From Poriferisodalis sp965203655 (GTDB lineage: Bacteria; Actinomycetota; Acidimicrobiia; Acidimicrobiales; Poriferisodalaceae), in NCBI RefSeq assembly GCF_965203655.1, contig NZ_CBDBDD010000008.1, positions 186,001-250,000 of the forward strand: a stretch of DNA of 64,000 nucleotides, read 5' to 3'. Within the stretch, counting starts at the first letter, position 1; every line of letters starts with the position of its first letter. A program made the position numbers and the translations under genes. A model generated the notes under the pieces. It searched no databases. It worked only from the letters and a program-made list of their open reading frames with translations, and was not told the origin of the DNA. This document shows positions 51,303-59,132 of this stretch, one piece after another.

Positions 51303-52961
51303 ATGACTCCCCGGGAGCGGCTGGGCGGAACGCGCTTGGCCACGCCGTCCGCTCGCCGCACGGCGACGTCCCGATTCGGAGCCTCCCGGCGCGAGGGCCA
51401 CGATGCGTCGGCGTTCTACGCCCGCTTCACCCCGCCCGTCCTGTCCGATGACGACACGGTGACTCGGGGGCCCGACATCGACCCTGAGCTGGCCGAACGC
51501 CTCGGCGACGGCTGCATCTGTGCCGACGCCCGGCAGATGACTGCGCTTCCAGATGCCTCTGTGGCGCTGGTGGTCACCTCACCGCCGTACTTCGTGGGCA
51601 AGTCGTACGAAGATGCTCTCGCCGCCGGTTCCGACAGCCGCATCCCCAACAGCTACTTCGATTACCTCGACATGCTGCGAGACGTCTTCGCAGAGTGTGT
51701 GCGGGTGCTCGAGCTGGGCGGTCGCATCGCTGTCAACGTGGCGAACCTGGGCCGCAAGCCGTATCGCAGCCTGTCGGGCGATGTGGCGAAGATCTTCGAG
51801 GAGCTTGGCCTGCTGTTGCGCGGCGAGATCGTGTGGCAGAAGAGCAAGGGATCGAGCGGGTCGTGCGCGTGGGGGTCGTTCCGCAGCCCGTCCAACCCGA
51901 CGCTGCGTGACACCACCGAGCGCATCGTGATCGCCAGCAAGGGCAGATTTGATCGGGCGCGTTCGGCATCACAGCGCCAGGACGAGGGCCTGCCGCATCG
52001 CAGCAGCCTGTCCACCGACGAGTTCATGGAAGCCACGATCGACGTGTGGGACATGGGGCCCGAGAGCGCCCAGCGGGTGCAGCATCCGGCGCCGTTCCCG
52101 CTGGAGCTGCCCCGGCGTCTGATCGACCTGTACACCTACGAGAACGACCTCGTGCTTGACCCGTTCATGGGCTCGGGCACGACGCTGGTCGCAAGCGTGC
52201 TGTGCGGCCGCTGGCCCGTGGGCTACGACCTGAACCCGGATTACGTGGACTTGGCCCGCGCACGCGTGGCAGCCGCTGCCTCGGCTTCGCCTGAAGGGCC
52301 GCACCACGCCGCGCAGCCGCCGCTGTTCGAGCCGAGTGCGGTTCCTCCACGGGCGCGAACGGCGCCGGCGATGCCGGATGCCCGCGCATCCGGCATCGCC
52401 AAGCCAGCGGCTCTCCCTGAGTCGAGTGTCTCGACATCGGAAGCGATCGCTGACTCGATGACCGCCGATGCATTCGTGCGCCAAGCGGTGGATGCCGGTC
52501 GCAAGGCCCACGACATTGCCAGCGAACTGCTCGAAGCATCGGGCTTCGAGATCGTGCGCAGCCCCGCCACGGTGCGCGGGTCGGGGGTGAAGTTCAGCTT
52601 CTTGGTGGCCGACCGGGCGAACCGCGAATGGTGGATAGACGTGGCAGGGGCGTTCACGACCGTGCGGCCGGGGCTGCTGCGAGCCGAGACGCTGTGGAAG
52701 GCGCTCGCGCGAGCGTCGGTGCTGGCCTCGGCGCAACCTGACCCGGAACGGCGACGGTTGCTGCTGCTGACACCGCACCTGCCCCGCGTGGGGAGCGAGG
52801 GCGATCGTGCCTTGCGAACGCTCGGCCCGGCGACAGTTCTCGACGTCATCGAACTGTTCGACGACGCAGCCGCTGCACGGCTCGCGAGCTACGCGGATGG
52901 CGCTGTGCCCCCGTTGGCGGGGTTCTGGAGCGACAGCGAGATCGACGCCGCGTTCCAGTGA
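51303..52961 (+). CDS. Site-specific DNA methyltransferase (N4-cytosine/N6-adenine, beta type), orphan
   Basis: 552 residues from ATG 51303. Motif IV VVTSPPYFVGK (about 86-96) precedes motif I LDPFMGSGTTLVASVL (about 283-298), the order of beta-class enzymes, and GYDLNPDYVDLARARV (motif II/III) follows. TSPPY suggests N4-cytosine, though adenine enzymes also use SPPY. Residues about 325-400 are a low-complexity linker containing a palindrome. The last 150 residues (HDIASELLEASGFEIVRSP, WWIDVAGAFTTVRPGLLRAE, RRLLLLTPHLPRVG) form a separate domain with an endonuclease-like beta pattern but no complete PD-(D/E)xK set. No restriction partner adjoins it. Confidence 0.85.
   Translation: MTPRERLGGTRLATPSARRTATSRFGASRREGHDASAFYARFTPPVLSDDDTVTRGPDIDPELAERLGDGCICADARQMTALPDASVALVVTSPPYFVGKSYEDALAAGSDSRIPNSYFDYLDMLRDVFAECVRVLELGGRIAVNVANLGRKPYRSLSGDVAKIFEELGLLLRGEIVWQKSKGSSGSCAWGSFRSPSNPTLRDTTERIVIASKGRFDRARSASQRQDEGLPHRSSLSTDEFMEATIDVWDMGPESAQRVQHPAPFPLELPRRLIDLYTYENDLVLDPFMGSGTTLVASVLCGRWPVGYDLNPDYVDLARARVAAAASASPEGPHHAAQPPLFEPSAVPPRARTAPAMPDARASGIAKPAALPESSVSTSEAIADSMTADAFVRQAVDAGRKAHDIASELLEASGFEIVRSPATVRGSGVKFSFLVADRANREWWIDVAGAFTTVRPGLLRAETLWKALARASVLASAQPDPERRRLLLLTPHLPRVGSEGDRALRTLGPATVLDVIELFDDAAAARLASYADGAVPPLAGFWSDSEIDAAFQ
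52367..52400. repeat. Perfect 14-bp inverted repeat inside the methyltransferase gene
   Basis: GGCGATGCCGGATG (52367-52380), a 6-base spacer CCCGCG, then the exact complement CATCCGGCATCGCC (52387-52400). Both strands encode AMPDARASGIA-like peptides in one frame. It falls in the interdomain linker, where an inserted element would be tolerated. Confidence 0.85.
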
Positions 52962-52964
52962 TGC

Positions 52965-53723
52965 TCAGACGGCGTCGATGCGCTTGAACAGCTCGGCGTA
53001 GGCGAGACCGGCCTGCTGGCCGCTGGCCGCTGCGACGGCGTCCACCCAGTCGGCGAAGCGCTGCACCTGGGCGGGGTCGTCAGGGTCGGTGATGTCGTGG
53101 GTGGTGACGAATTGGGTGCGGTGGCACAGCAGTGCCTCGGTCTTGGCGGCAGTCCAGCCATCGACGTTCTCCGCGTGGTCGGGCTCATCGGCCTCGAACA
53201 GCAGCAGTTCGTCGGGGCGGTGGGGCGCCAGGTCCTGCTCAGGAAAGAAGAACGGGTCGCGTGCGGCGACCACGCCCTCGACAGCCAGCAGTCCCGCATG
53301 GCGATGATCGGGATGGAGTCGGTAGCGCTTCCATGGGTCATGGCCCAGCACGACGGCGGGTCGCAGCTCGCGGATGACCTGCGCAACCTGCGCACGCGTC
53401 GCGAGGTCGCTGTCGAGCTCGCCGTCGACGTAACCGCCGAAGCGCACCTCGCCGGTGGCGCCGAGCGCAGCAGCAGCGGCACGTTGCTCGTCCTGGCGGG
53501 TTCGCACCAGCGCCGCCTGGTCGCACTCAGGGTCCCATGTGCCCTTCGAGCCGTCGGTGCAGATGAAGTGGTGCACCACCGCGCCGGCAGCCGCCCACTT
53601 GGACAGCGTCGCCCCGCAGTCGAACTCGGCATCGTCGGGGTGCGCGGCGATGACGAGCGCCGACGCCGGCACCGGCAGGTCAATCGAGAAGCCCTCAGCG
53701 CCCATCAGCAGTTGCAGACTCAA
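52965..53723 (-). CDS. PIG-L/LmbE family deacetylase
   Basis: 252 residues. LVIAAHPDDAEFDCGATLSKW carries the AHPDD zinc-binding and catalytic motif, HPDHRHAGLLAVEGV the third ligand (HPDH). The family includes MshB (mycothiol synthesis), Mca and GlcNAc-PI deacetylases. KALLCHRTQ-like EALLCHRTQF near the C-terminus is common in this branch. It may act on a mycothiol-related or glycan substrate. It overlaps cofC by 29 bases on the same strand (cofC upstream), so they are co-transcribed. Its 3' end is 3 bases from the convergent methyltransferase stop. Confidence 0.88.
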   Translation of the reverse strand: MSLQLLMGAEGFSIDLPVPASALVIAAHPDDAEFDCGATLSKWAAAGAVVHHFICTDGSKGTWDPECDQAALVRTRQDEQRAAAAALGATGEVRFGGYVDGELDSDLATRAQVAQVIRELRPAVVLGHDPWKRYRLHPDHRHAGLLAVEGVVAARDPFFFPEQDLAPHRPDELLLFEADEPDHAENVDGWTAAKTEALLCHRTQFVTTHDITDPDDPAQVQRFADWVDAVAAASGQQAGLAYAELFKRIDAV

Positions 53724-54312
53724 TCAAGCCCGCTGCGTCGAGGTCGTCAGGCGTATCGATGTCGAACTCCAGGTCGGCAATTCTCCGCACCCGCAGGTCG
53801 AGGCCGCGGCGCAGGGCTTCGGTGCAATGTGCCCTGAACGAGCCGGGTCCGTAGTGAAACTCGAAGCCGGTGCCGAGCGGCAGCGCCATCACATTGGTGC
53901 CGTCGAGGTGCCGATCTGGGACGATGGTCACGGTGCCGGTCTCGGCGAGGCCCGCGAGCGTCTGCGCATGTGGCAGGTCCGCATGCGCGACGACAACGTG
54001 TCCGGATCCGTCAACGTCGAGATCGAAGTCCGATTCGAGGGCGGCGACTGCCGCGCTGATCGCCGGGTTCAGGCCGTCGGCATCGATCCACAGCACCTCG
54101 GCGCCGACCGCACGAGCCCAGTCGGCGACCTCGTCGTTGTCGCAGACGACTCGGACGGGGAGCGACCCGGCGGCTTTGACGACCTGGCTCGCCATGGTGC
54201 GCGCCAGCTCGTGGCGTTCGGTGTCGCTCAGGCGATCCGCGAGGCGGCCCTTGGCAAGCCGGAAGCCCTTGACGGGAATGAGCACGGTCGGCGTGACGCT
54301 CGTTGCAGTCAC
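53695..54312 (-). CDS. cofC: 2-phospho-L-lactate (or phosphoenolpyruvate) guanylyltransferase, coenzyme F420 synthesis
   Basis: 205 residues, the usual CofC/FbiD size. It makes the GDP-activated three-carbon precursor for coenzyme F420. VLIPVKGFRLAKGRLADRLS is the nucleotide-binding signature; VVVAHADLPHAQTLAGL (usually SDLP), TIVPDRHLDGTNVMALP and FHYGPGSFRAHC complete the set, with DIDTPDDLDA at the end. Actinobacteria mostly use phosphoenolpyruvate, giving FbiD. Other F420 genes are not in view. The overlapping PIG-L gene downstream is an uncommon companion. Confidence 0.92.
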   Translation of the reverse strand: MTATSVTPTVLIPVKGFRLAKGRLADRLSDTERHELARTMASQVVKAAGSLPVRVVCDNDEVADWARAVGAEVLWIDADGLNPAISAAVAALESDFDLDVDGSGHVVVAHADLPHAQTLAGLAETGTVTIVPDRHLDGTNVMALPLGTGFEFHYGPGSFRAHCTEALRRGLDLRVRRIADLEFDIDTPDDLDAAGLIESATADGR

Positions 54313-54333
54313 CCGCGGCGAGTGTATGACCGC

Positions 54334-54681
54334 TCAGAAGCTTGAGCGCGTTCGCAGCCCACGGACGCGGGCGAAGTCCGATTGGTTGCGTGTCACCAAA
54401 CCCAGTCGATGTTCGAGAGCTGTGGCGGCGATGAGCGCATCCGGCAGCCGCACGCCGGATTCGCGCCTGATGCGGCCGGCGCGTTCGGCAATGTCTCTGC
54501 TCACGGGCAATTCCCGCAGCGGATCCAAGAGTTCAGTCACGATGGCCGTCGCGCTCGTGCCCGCGAAGAGCTCGGCACGGGTGACTACCGAGTAGTGAAG
54601 CCGGTGACGGCCGCTGGTCAATGCTCGGTGTCCGCGCAGATGGTCGATGAAGATGTCGGTGTCGACGAGCAGGTCAGCCAC
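54334..54681 (-). CDS. vapC: VapC-type PIN-domain toxin
   Basis: 115 residues. A PIN RNase with acidic residues in the expected places: LLVDTDIFIDHLRG (Asp7 and Asp9), YSVVTRAELFAG (Glu), RLPDALIAATALEHR (Asp) and VTRNQSDFARV (Asp). VapC toxins cleave tRNA or rRNA when their antitoxin is degraded. The start ATG 54681 lies inside the end of the antitoxin gene (8-base overlap), the classical VapBC arrangement. Confidence 0.9.
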   Translation of the reverse strand: MADLLVDTDIFIDHLRGHRALTSGRHRLHYSVVTRAELFAGTSATAIVTELLDPLRELPVSRDIAERAGRIRRESGVRLPDALIAATALEHRLGLVTRNQSDFARVRGLRTRSSF

Positions 54682-54895
54682 GCTGCCATTCGTCTCGCGA
54701 GGGGGCCTCGATATCGGTCACGGCACCGAATGTACGCGAGAAGCTCTCAGATGCATCGGGGATATATGACGAGAAGTAGGCGTCGAGTGCCCTGCGGACG
54801 ATCTCGGCCAGCGTGACGCCCTCGATGCCTGCGAGTTCGTCGATACGTTGACGTTGCTGCTCGGTGAGGTACACCTGCGTTCGCGTCGCGGACAT
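54674..54895 (-). CDS. vapB: VapB-type ribbon-helix-helix antitoxin
   Basis: 73 residues from ATG 54895, chosen because the motif starts immediately after it; a longer frame upstream is unlikely. TRTQVYLTEQQRQRIDELA then EGVTLAEIVRRALDAYF is a ribbon-helix-helix DNA-binding fold; the acidic/aromatic C-terminus (SESFSRTFGAVTDIEAPS) would wrap the toxin. It is expected to repress its own promoter with VapC. A direct repeat overlaps the start codon. Confidence 0.88.
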   Translation of the reverse strand: MSATRTQVYLTEQQRQRIDELAGIEGVTLAEIVRRALDAYFSSYIPDASESFSRTFGAVTDIEAPSRDEWQRG

Positions 54896-54912
54896 ACAGC
54901 ACAACATACAGC
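54892..54912 (-). promoter_or_regulatory. Direct repeat at the vapB start, candidate autoregulatory operator
   Basis: ACATACAGC occurs twice (54892-54900 and 54904-54912), 12 bases apart start to start, close to one helical turn, at the translation start of vapB. Ribbon-helix-helix antitoxins commonly bind such tandem sites. Inference only. Confidence 0.4.
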
Positions 54913-54969
54913 GTCGATGATGTGCCCGGTGCGCGTCGACTGGAGGCGTCGCTTTGCTAGGACAGAACG

Positions 54970-57381
54970 GTGCTGACAGAGCCGCCTGAGGGGTGGGTGC
55001 GACCGTGGTGGGCTGAGCGGCAGCTCGACCCGGGATCGGCGGCCTATGCGCCGGAGCCCAGCAGGGTCCGCTACTGGCTCGACGCTCATCAGGTCGTGGA
55101 CACTGTGCTGGCGAACACGGTGGGCCGCTCATGGACGACGGTCGGGCTGCCGGAGACGTTCGACCGGGCCGCAGTAGATCCCCGGGGGTTGGTGGTGCTG
55201 GGCGACTGGTCGCTGGACTGGTGGGTGCGTGCCGGTGAGGAGTGGGTCTTCCCGTCGCGGGCGGCTGCGGCGCGGCAGCGGTTGGTGGACGGGATGCCGG
55301 TGGTCGAGTCCGTGCTGCGTGTCGGCGGTGGTGATGTGATGCAGCGGGTTGCTGCGGCCCGGGGCGCTTCGGTTCGGCTCGATGATGTCCAGCGGCACGT
55401 CAAGCAGCAGCGCGGCAAGCAATCGGCGGGCGACGGCACGAGCGCCGTTCCCGAAGTGTTCGTGGTGGAGATCACCAACCGCACGCCTGCGCCTGTGGCG
55501 GTAGCGCTCGTGGCCCGACCGTGCCACCTGGGTGCGTTCCAGCATGAGGACGACGAGATCTGGGAGTGGTCGAACGCGTGGGGCATCGACAAGATCACCG
55601 TCGACGGTCGGGTGATGACGCTCGATGATGGTCATCACCATCTGGTGAACCGTGCAGCCGTGATCTTCGATCGCTCACCGGGTGACGTAGTTGTCGGCCT
55701 TGACGGGGTTGATTGCGCTTCCGTGCTGGTGGAAGCCGGCGAACAGGCCACCACAGGTCAGCCAAGTTCGGTATCGGTCAGCATCGGGGGCGGTTCGTCA
55801 ATCCCGGATAGTGCGTCGACGCCGCGACCAGAGCCGGCATCGACGCCGCAACCCGAGCGGGCTCCGGTTTCGGTTCGGTGCCCGCAGCACCTTGCCAATG
55901 CGGCCGCAGTCTTCCCGCTGGTTGCCGGAGCGACGCTGCGCGCTGCAGTCGTGGGGCGCGGTTCAGCCTTCGAGTGGGACGACGCCGGCAGTCCCGCGCT
56001 CGGCGCTGCCGTGCTCGATGCGGTTCCCGCTGTGGACCGGGTCGCCAACGGCTGGCGTCGCCGAGTCGATGCGGGCTGCCGTCTCGAACTGCCCGGCGGC
56101 CGGCTGGCGGACGCTGCGCTAGCGGCACGCTCGGCGCAACTGCTCTCGACGGCGCCGTGCGATGACGGCCCCGGCGTTGTCGGCCCGATGCTGGCCCCGG
56201 CGGTGCACACCGATGCACAGTTCGCTGGCGACGACCTCGTGCAGCTGTTGGCGCTGGTGGAGTCGGGCGTGCCCGAGCAGGTCCGCGATCTCCTGTTGCG
56301 CCAGGCCCAGGGGCAGGATTTCTCGGGCGTCACCACCAGCATGGGCATCTCGGTGACGGGCACCTCGCTCGTGCTGGCCGAGCAGCTGCTGTCGCTGCAT
56401 CCCGACCCGGCGTTTGCTGAGGCCATCTCAGAGTTCGTGACATCGGCAGCACGGTGGTTGCTGCGGGGAAGAAAGGAGCTGCAGGAAGAGCCTTGGGCTA
56501 TCCGCGAAGGGCTGCGTGCTGGGTACCGGATGCTGCTGCGGCTCGGCGTTGAACGTGCGGCGATCGCCTTGCAGCGCGAGGCGATGGCGATGCCCGAGGC
56601 ACTGCGGGTTGACGTAGGTGCTACTGCGTCCCCGTCCTTCTACCGCGATCGATTGGGGCGCCTGCCGTGGGAAGCATCGTGGGACGAGACGCCGGCACCG
56701 GCGAGCCAGCGTTGGGAATGGCTGTCGCACGACACCGGGCTGTGGATCCATGCTGCGGTGCCGTGGGCACCGCCGTTGCCGTTCGTGGGAGCCGAGCCAG
56801 CCGACGGTACGCCTGCGGATTTCGTGAACGACACCGCCGCGTCGTGCGGTCACGACATGGTGGCCACCGCGCTGCTGGCCTTCGCGGAGGCTCGACCAGC
56901 GCCGGGACGCGCCTTCGAGCGGCTCGAGGCACTGGTCTCGGTGGCATCGCCGACGCTGAACTGGCCGACCTTCATGCATCCGGGGCTGCGCACCGGCACC
57001 AACGGGATGGGACACGACCTCATGGTCGGCGGTCTGTTCGTGCGAACGCTGCTGCGGCTGCTGGTCGACGTGCCCGACGGCGATGCGACCAGTACTGGGG
57101 GAGACGGCCGCGACGCTCCGAGCTTGCGGCTCGCTGCGCACTGGCCGGCGGGCTGGCTGGGTCAGCAGGTCGAAGTGCACAACGTGCCGACGTGGATCGG
57201 CCCGGTGTCCTGGGCTGTCCGCTGGCACGGCGAGCGGCCGGCACTGCTGTGGGAGGTCGTGCCCCATCGTCCCGACAGCGCAGCGCCGACCCTCAGTGCG
57301 CCCGGTCTCGATCCCTCGTTCACGGCCACGGGCTGGCGTGGCGAGGCGCTGCTTGCGCCACCACTGGTCCCACCCGCCTAG
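54970..57381 (+). CDS. Large protein of unknown function, glycosidase-like helical architecture suspected
   Basis: 803 residues from GTG 54970. No signal peptide. The N-terminal third has beta-rich segments and Trp-rich motifs (PRGLVVLGDWSLDWWVRAG, DDEIWEWSNAWGIDKITVDG), then a Pro/Ser linker (about 260-295). The C-terminal half has repeated helical hairpins (SMGISVTGTSLVLAEQL, EPWAIREGLRAGYRMLLRLG, THDTGL-like LSHDTGLWIHAAVP, GMGHDLMVGGLFVRTLLRL), recalling (alpha/alpha)6-barrel proteins such as glycogen-debranching-like or six-hairpin glycosidases. No catalytic pair can be named. Its start is 74 bases from the divergent vapB. Function unknown. Confidence 0.65.
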   Translation: MLTEPPEGWVRPWWAERQLDPGSAAYAPEPSRVRYWLDAHQVVDTVLANTVGRSWTTVGLPETFDRAAVDPRGLVVLGDWSLDWWVRAGEEWVFPSRAAAARQRLVDGMPVVESVLRVGGGDVMQRVAAARGASVRLDDVQRHVKQQRGKQSAGDGTSAVPEVFVVEITNRTPAPVAVALVARPCHLGAFQHEDDEIWEWSNAWGIDKITVDGRVMTLDDGHHHLVNRAAVIFDRSPGDVVVGLDGVDCASVLVEAGEQATTGQPSSVSVSIGGGSSIPDSASTPRPEPASTPQPERAPVSVRCPQHLANAAAVFPLVAGATLRAAVVGRGSAFEWDDAGSPALGAAVLDAVPAVDRVANGWRRRVDAGCRLELPGGRLADAALAARSAQLLSTAPCDDGPGVVGPMLAPAVHTDAQFAGDDLVQLLALVESGVPEQVRDLLLRQAQGQDFSGVTTSMGISVTGTSLVLAEQLLSLHPDPAFAEAISEFVTSAARWLLRGRKELQEEPWAIREGLRAGYRMLLRLGVERAAIALQREAMAMPEALRVDVGATASPSFYRDRLGRLPWEASWDETPAPASQRWEWLSHDTGLWIHAAVPWAPPLPFVGAEPADGTPADFVNDTAASCGHDMVATALLAFAEARPAPGRAFERLEALVSVASPTLNWPTFMHPGLRTGTNGMGHDLMVGGLFVRTLLRLLVDVPDGDATSTGGDGRDAPSLRLAAHWPAGWLGQQVEVHNVPTWIGPVSWAVRWHGERPALLWEVVPHRPDSAAPTLSAPGLDPSFTATGWRGEALLAPPLVPPA

Positions 57382-57433
57382 CGACGCCGCGAATCACGCT
57401 GGCGGGCAGAGGCACCGCACTAGGTTCGCTTCC

Positions 57434-58141
57434 ATGACGGCCCGGCCGAGTCTCGCCTTCGAGCGGCAGTGCTGGGAGGCCGGCGAGGCGACGGTTGTCG
57501 GCGTGGATGAGGTGGGTCGCGGCGCTTGGGCAGGTCCGCTGACCGTGGGTGCCGTGGTGGTGTCGACCCGCGGGCGGGTCAACGGCATACGCGACTCTAA
57601 GGAGCTGCGACCCGACGCGCGCGACGAGCTGTTCGACCGCATCGGCAGTTGGGCCCGGGCGTGGTCTGTAGGTCATGCCACCGCCGGCGAGTGCGATGAA
57701 CTCGGCATGACCGAAGCGCTGCGGCTGGCAACATGGCGGGCTCTTGAGGCGCTCCCCGCCGAACCCGACCGGGTGCTGGTCGACGGCAAGTTCAACTTCG
57801 TGGACTGGCGTCCCAGCAGGGCGCTGGTGCAGGGCGATCGGCGCTGCCTGTCGATCGCAGCGGCGTCGGTCATGGCCAAGGTGGTGCGCGACCGGATCAT
57901 GTCCGAGCTGGCGGGCGATTTCCCGCCGTACGGCTTCGACTCCAACAAGGGCTACCCGGCCCCGGTTCACCGGGCGGCGCTGGCAACGCACGGTCCGTGC
58001 GCCCTCCACCGGCTGAGTTGGTCGTTTGCCGACGCACTGCCCGACGCAGAGCCGGTGCCGAACTCCGGGCACTGCGACACCGAGACGGCGCTGGCGACCT
58101 ACGCCCGGGTGCAGTCCGGCGCCGACGTGACCCTGTTCTGA
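57434..58141 (+). CDS. rnhB: Ribonuclease HII
   Basis: 235 residues from ATG 57434; earlier in-frame codons overlap the preceding gene. It removes ribonucleotides and RNA primers from RNA-DNA hybrids. VVGVDEVGRGAWAGPLTVGAV supplies the DEVGRG motif, RDSKELRPDARDEL the second block, VLVDGKFNF the catalytic Asp, and AAASVMAKVVRDRIMSEL with GFDSNKGYPAPVH the rest. The C-terminal tail beyond residue 200 is longer than usual. Confidence 0.95.
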   Translation: MTARPSLAFERQCWEAGEATVVGVDEVGRGAWAGPLTVGAVVVSTRGRVNGIRDSKELRPDARDELFDRIGSWARAWSVGHATAGECDELGMTEALRLATWRALEALPAEPDRVLVDGKFNFVDWRPSRALVQGDRRCLSIAAASVMAKVVRDRIMSELAGDFPPYGFDSNKGYPAPVHRAALATHGPCALHRLSWSFADALPDAEPVPNSGHCDTETALATYARVQSGADVTLF

Positions 58142-58153
58142 GCACTCGCTTCG

Positions 58154-58183
58154 GCACCTGCGTCCACCGGACGCGGCCGGTGC
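58154..58183 (+). terminator. Possible terminator hairpin after rnhB
   Basis: GCGTCC-ACC-GGACGC (58160-58174) forms a 6-bp stem, extended by GCACC/GGTGC outside an internal bulge. It lies 18 bases past the rnhB stop and 39 before the next start. No T-run, so support is modest. Confidence 0.35.
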
Positions 58184-58222
58184 AGGCTGCTAGAAGAAGG
58201 CAGCCTCCGAGAGGGACGACCG

Positions 58223-59116
58223 ATGAGCGCGAATGACGATCCCAACGCGGACCAGCGGGAGTTCTGGCGCACTGCCGACGTCTGGGTGGAGCAACAGGAG
58301 CGTCTCGACAGGCAGCTCGGACACATCGGCCTGGCGGCGATGAACGTCGCCGAGCAGCTCCCGTCGGGGGCGCATGTGCTCGATGTGGGCTGCGGCTGCG
58401 GCCAGACGTCGCTGCAGTGGAGCGAACGGGTGAGCGGGTCGGTGCTGGGTGTCGACATCAGCGACCTGCTCATCGGGGTGGCGCGGCGCCGTGCAACCGG
58501 GCACGCCGCCGAGCAGCCCGCTGCAGCGCCCATCAGCTTCGCCGTGGCAGACGCGCAGACTGCCGACATCGAGGCGCTGGCGGCAGCAACCCCAGCCATC
58601 GGCGGCAGCTTCGGCGGCTTCGACCTGGTCTATTCCCGCATGGGCGTGATGTTCTTCGCCAACCCGGTGGCTGCGTTCGCCAATCTGCGTGCCGCGACGC
58701 GGCCTGGCGGCAGGCTCTCGTTTGTCTGCTGGCAGACGCCCCGGCAGAACCCGTGGCTGATTACCGTCAACAAGGCGGTGCTGGAGATCGTGGAGATGCC
58801 CGAAGGCGGTCCGGCTGCGAACCCGTTCGCGTTCGCCGATCCAGATCATGTGCGGGGAGTCCTCGGGGGAGCGGGCTGGGACGGCATCGAGCTCGAGCCC
58901 CACGACACCGAGATGGTCTTCAGCAGCGCGGGCACGCTCGACGAGACCGTGGACTTCGCCATGGACCTGGGCATCGCTCGACGGGCGCTGAAGGGTCAGC
59001 CGCCCGAGATTCATGCGCGGGTGCGCGACGCCATCGCCGCCGTGCTGGAACCGCACCAGACATCCGACGGCGTCGTCTTCCCGGCTGCGTTCTGGATCGT
59101 GTCCGCCCGCAATTGA
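58223..59116 (+). CDS. Class I SAM-dependent methyltransferase
   Basis: 297 residues with GAGAGGGACGACCG upstream of ATG 58223. AHVLDVGCGCGQTSLQW is motif I, SVLGVDISDLLIGVARRR motif II, and FDLVYSRMGVMFFANPVAAF motif III/IV, with GGRLSFVCWQ motif V. This is the UbiE/MenG-like or small-molecule methyltransferase group; in many actinobacteria such genes methylate lipids or quinones. The substrate is not evident. The end of the gene is 16 bases from the convergent reductase gene. Confidence 0.88.
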   Translation: MSANDDPNADQREFWRTADVWVEQQERLDRQLGHIGLAAMNVAEQLPSGAHVLDVGCGCGQTSLQWSERVSGSVLGVDISDLLIGVARRRATGHAAEQPAAAPISFAVADAQTADIEALAAATPAIGGSFGGFDLVYSRMGVMFFANPVAAFANLRAATRPGGRLSFVCWQTPRQNPWLITVNKAVLEIVEMPEGGPAANPFAFADPDHVRGVLGGAGWDGIELEPHDTEMVFSSAGTLDETVDFAMDLGIARRALKGQPPEIHARVRDAIAAVLEPHQTSDGVVFPAAFWIVSARN

Positions 59117-59132
59117 GGACGGACGGGCGAAC

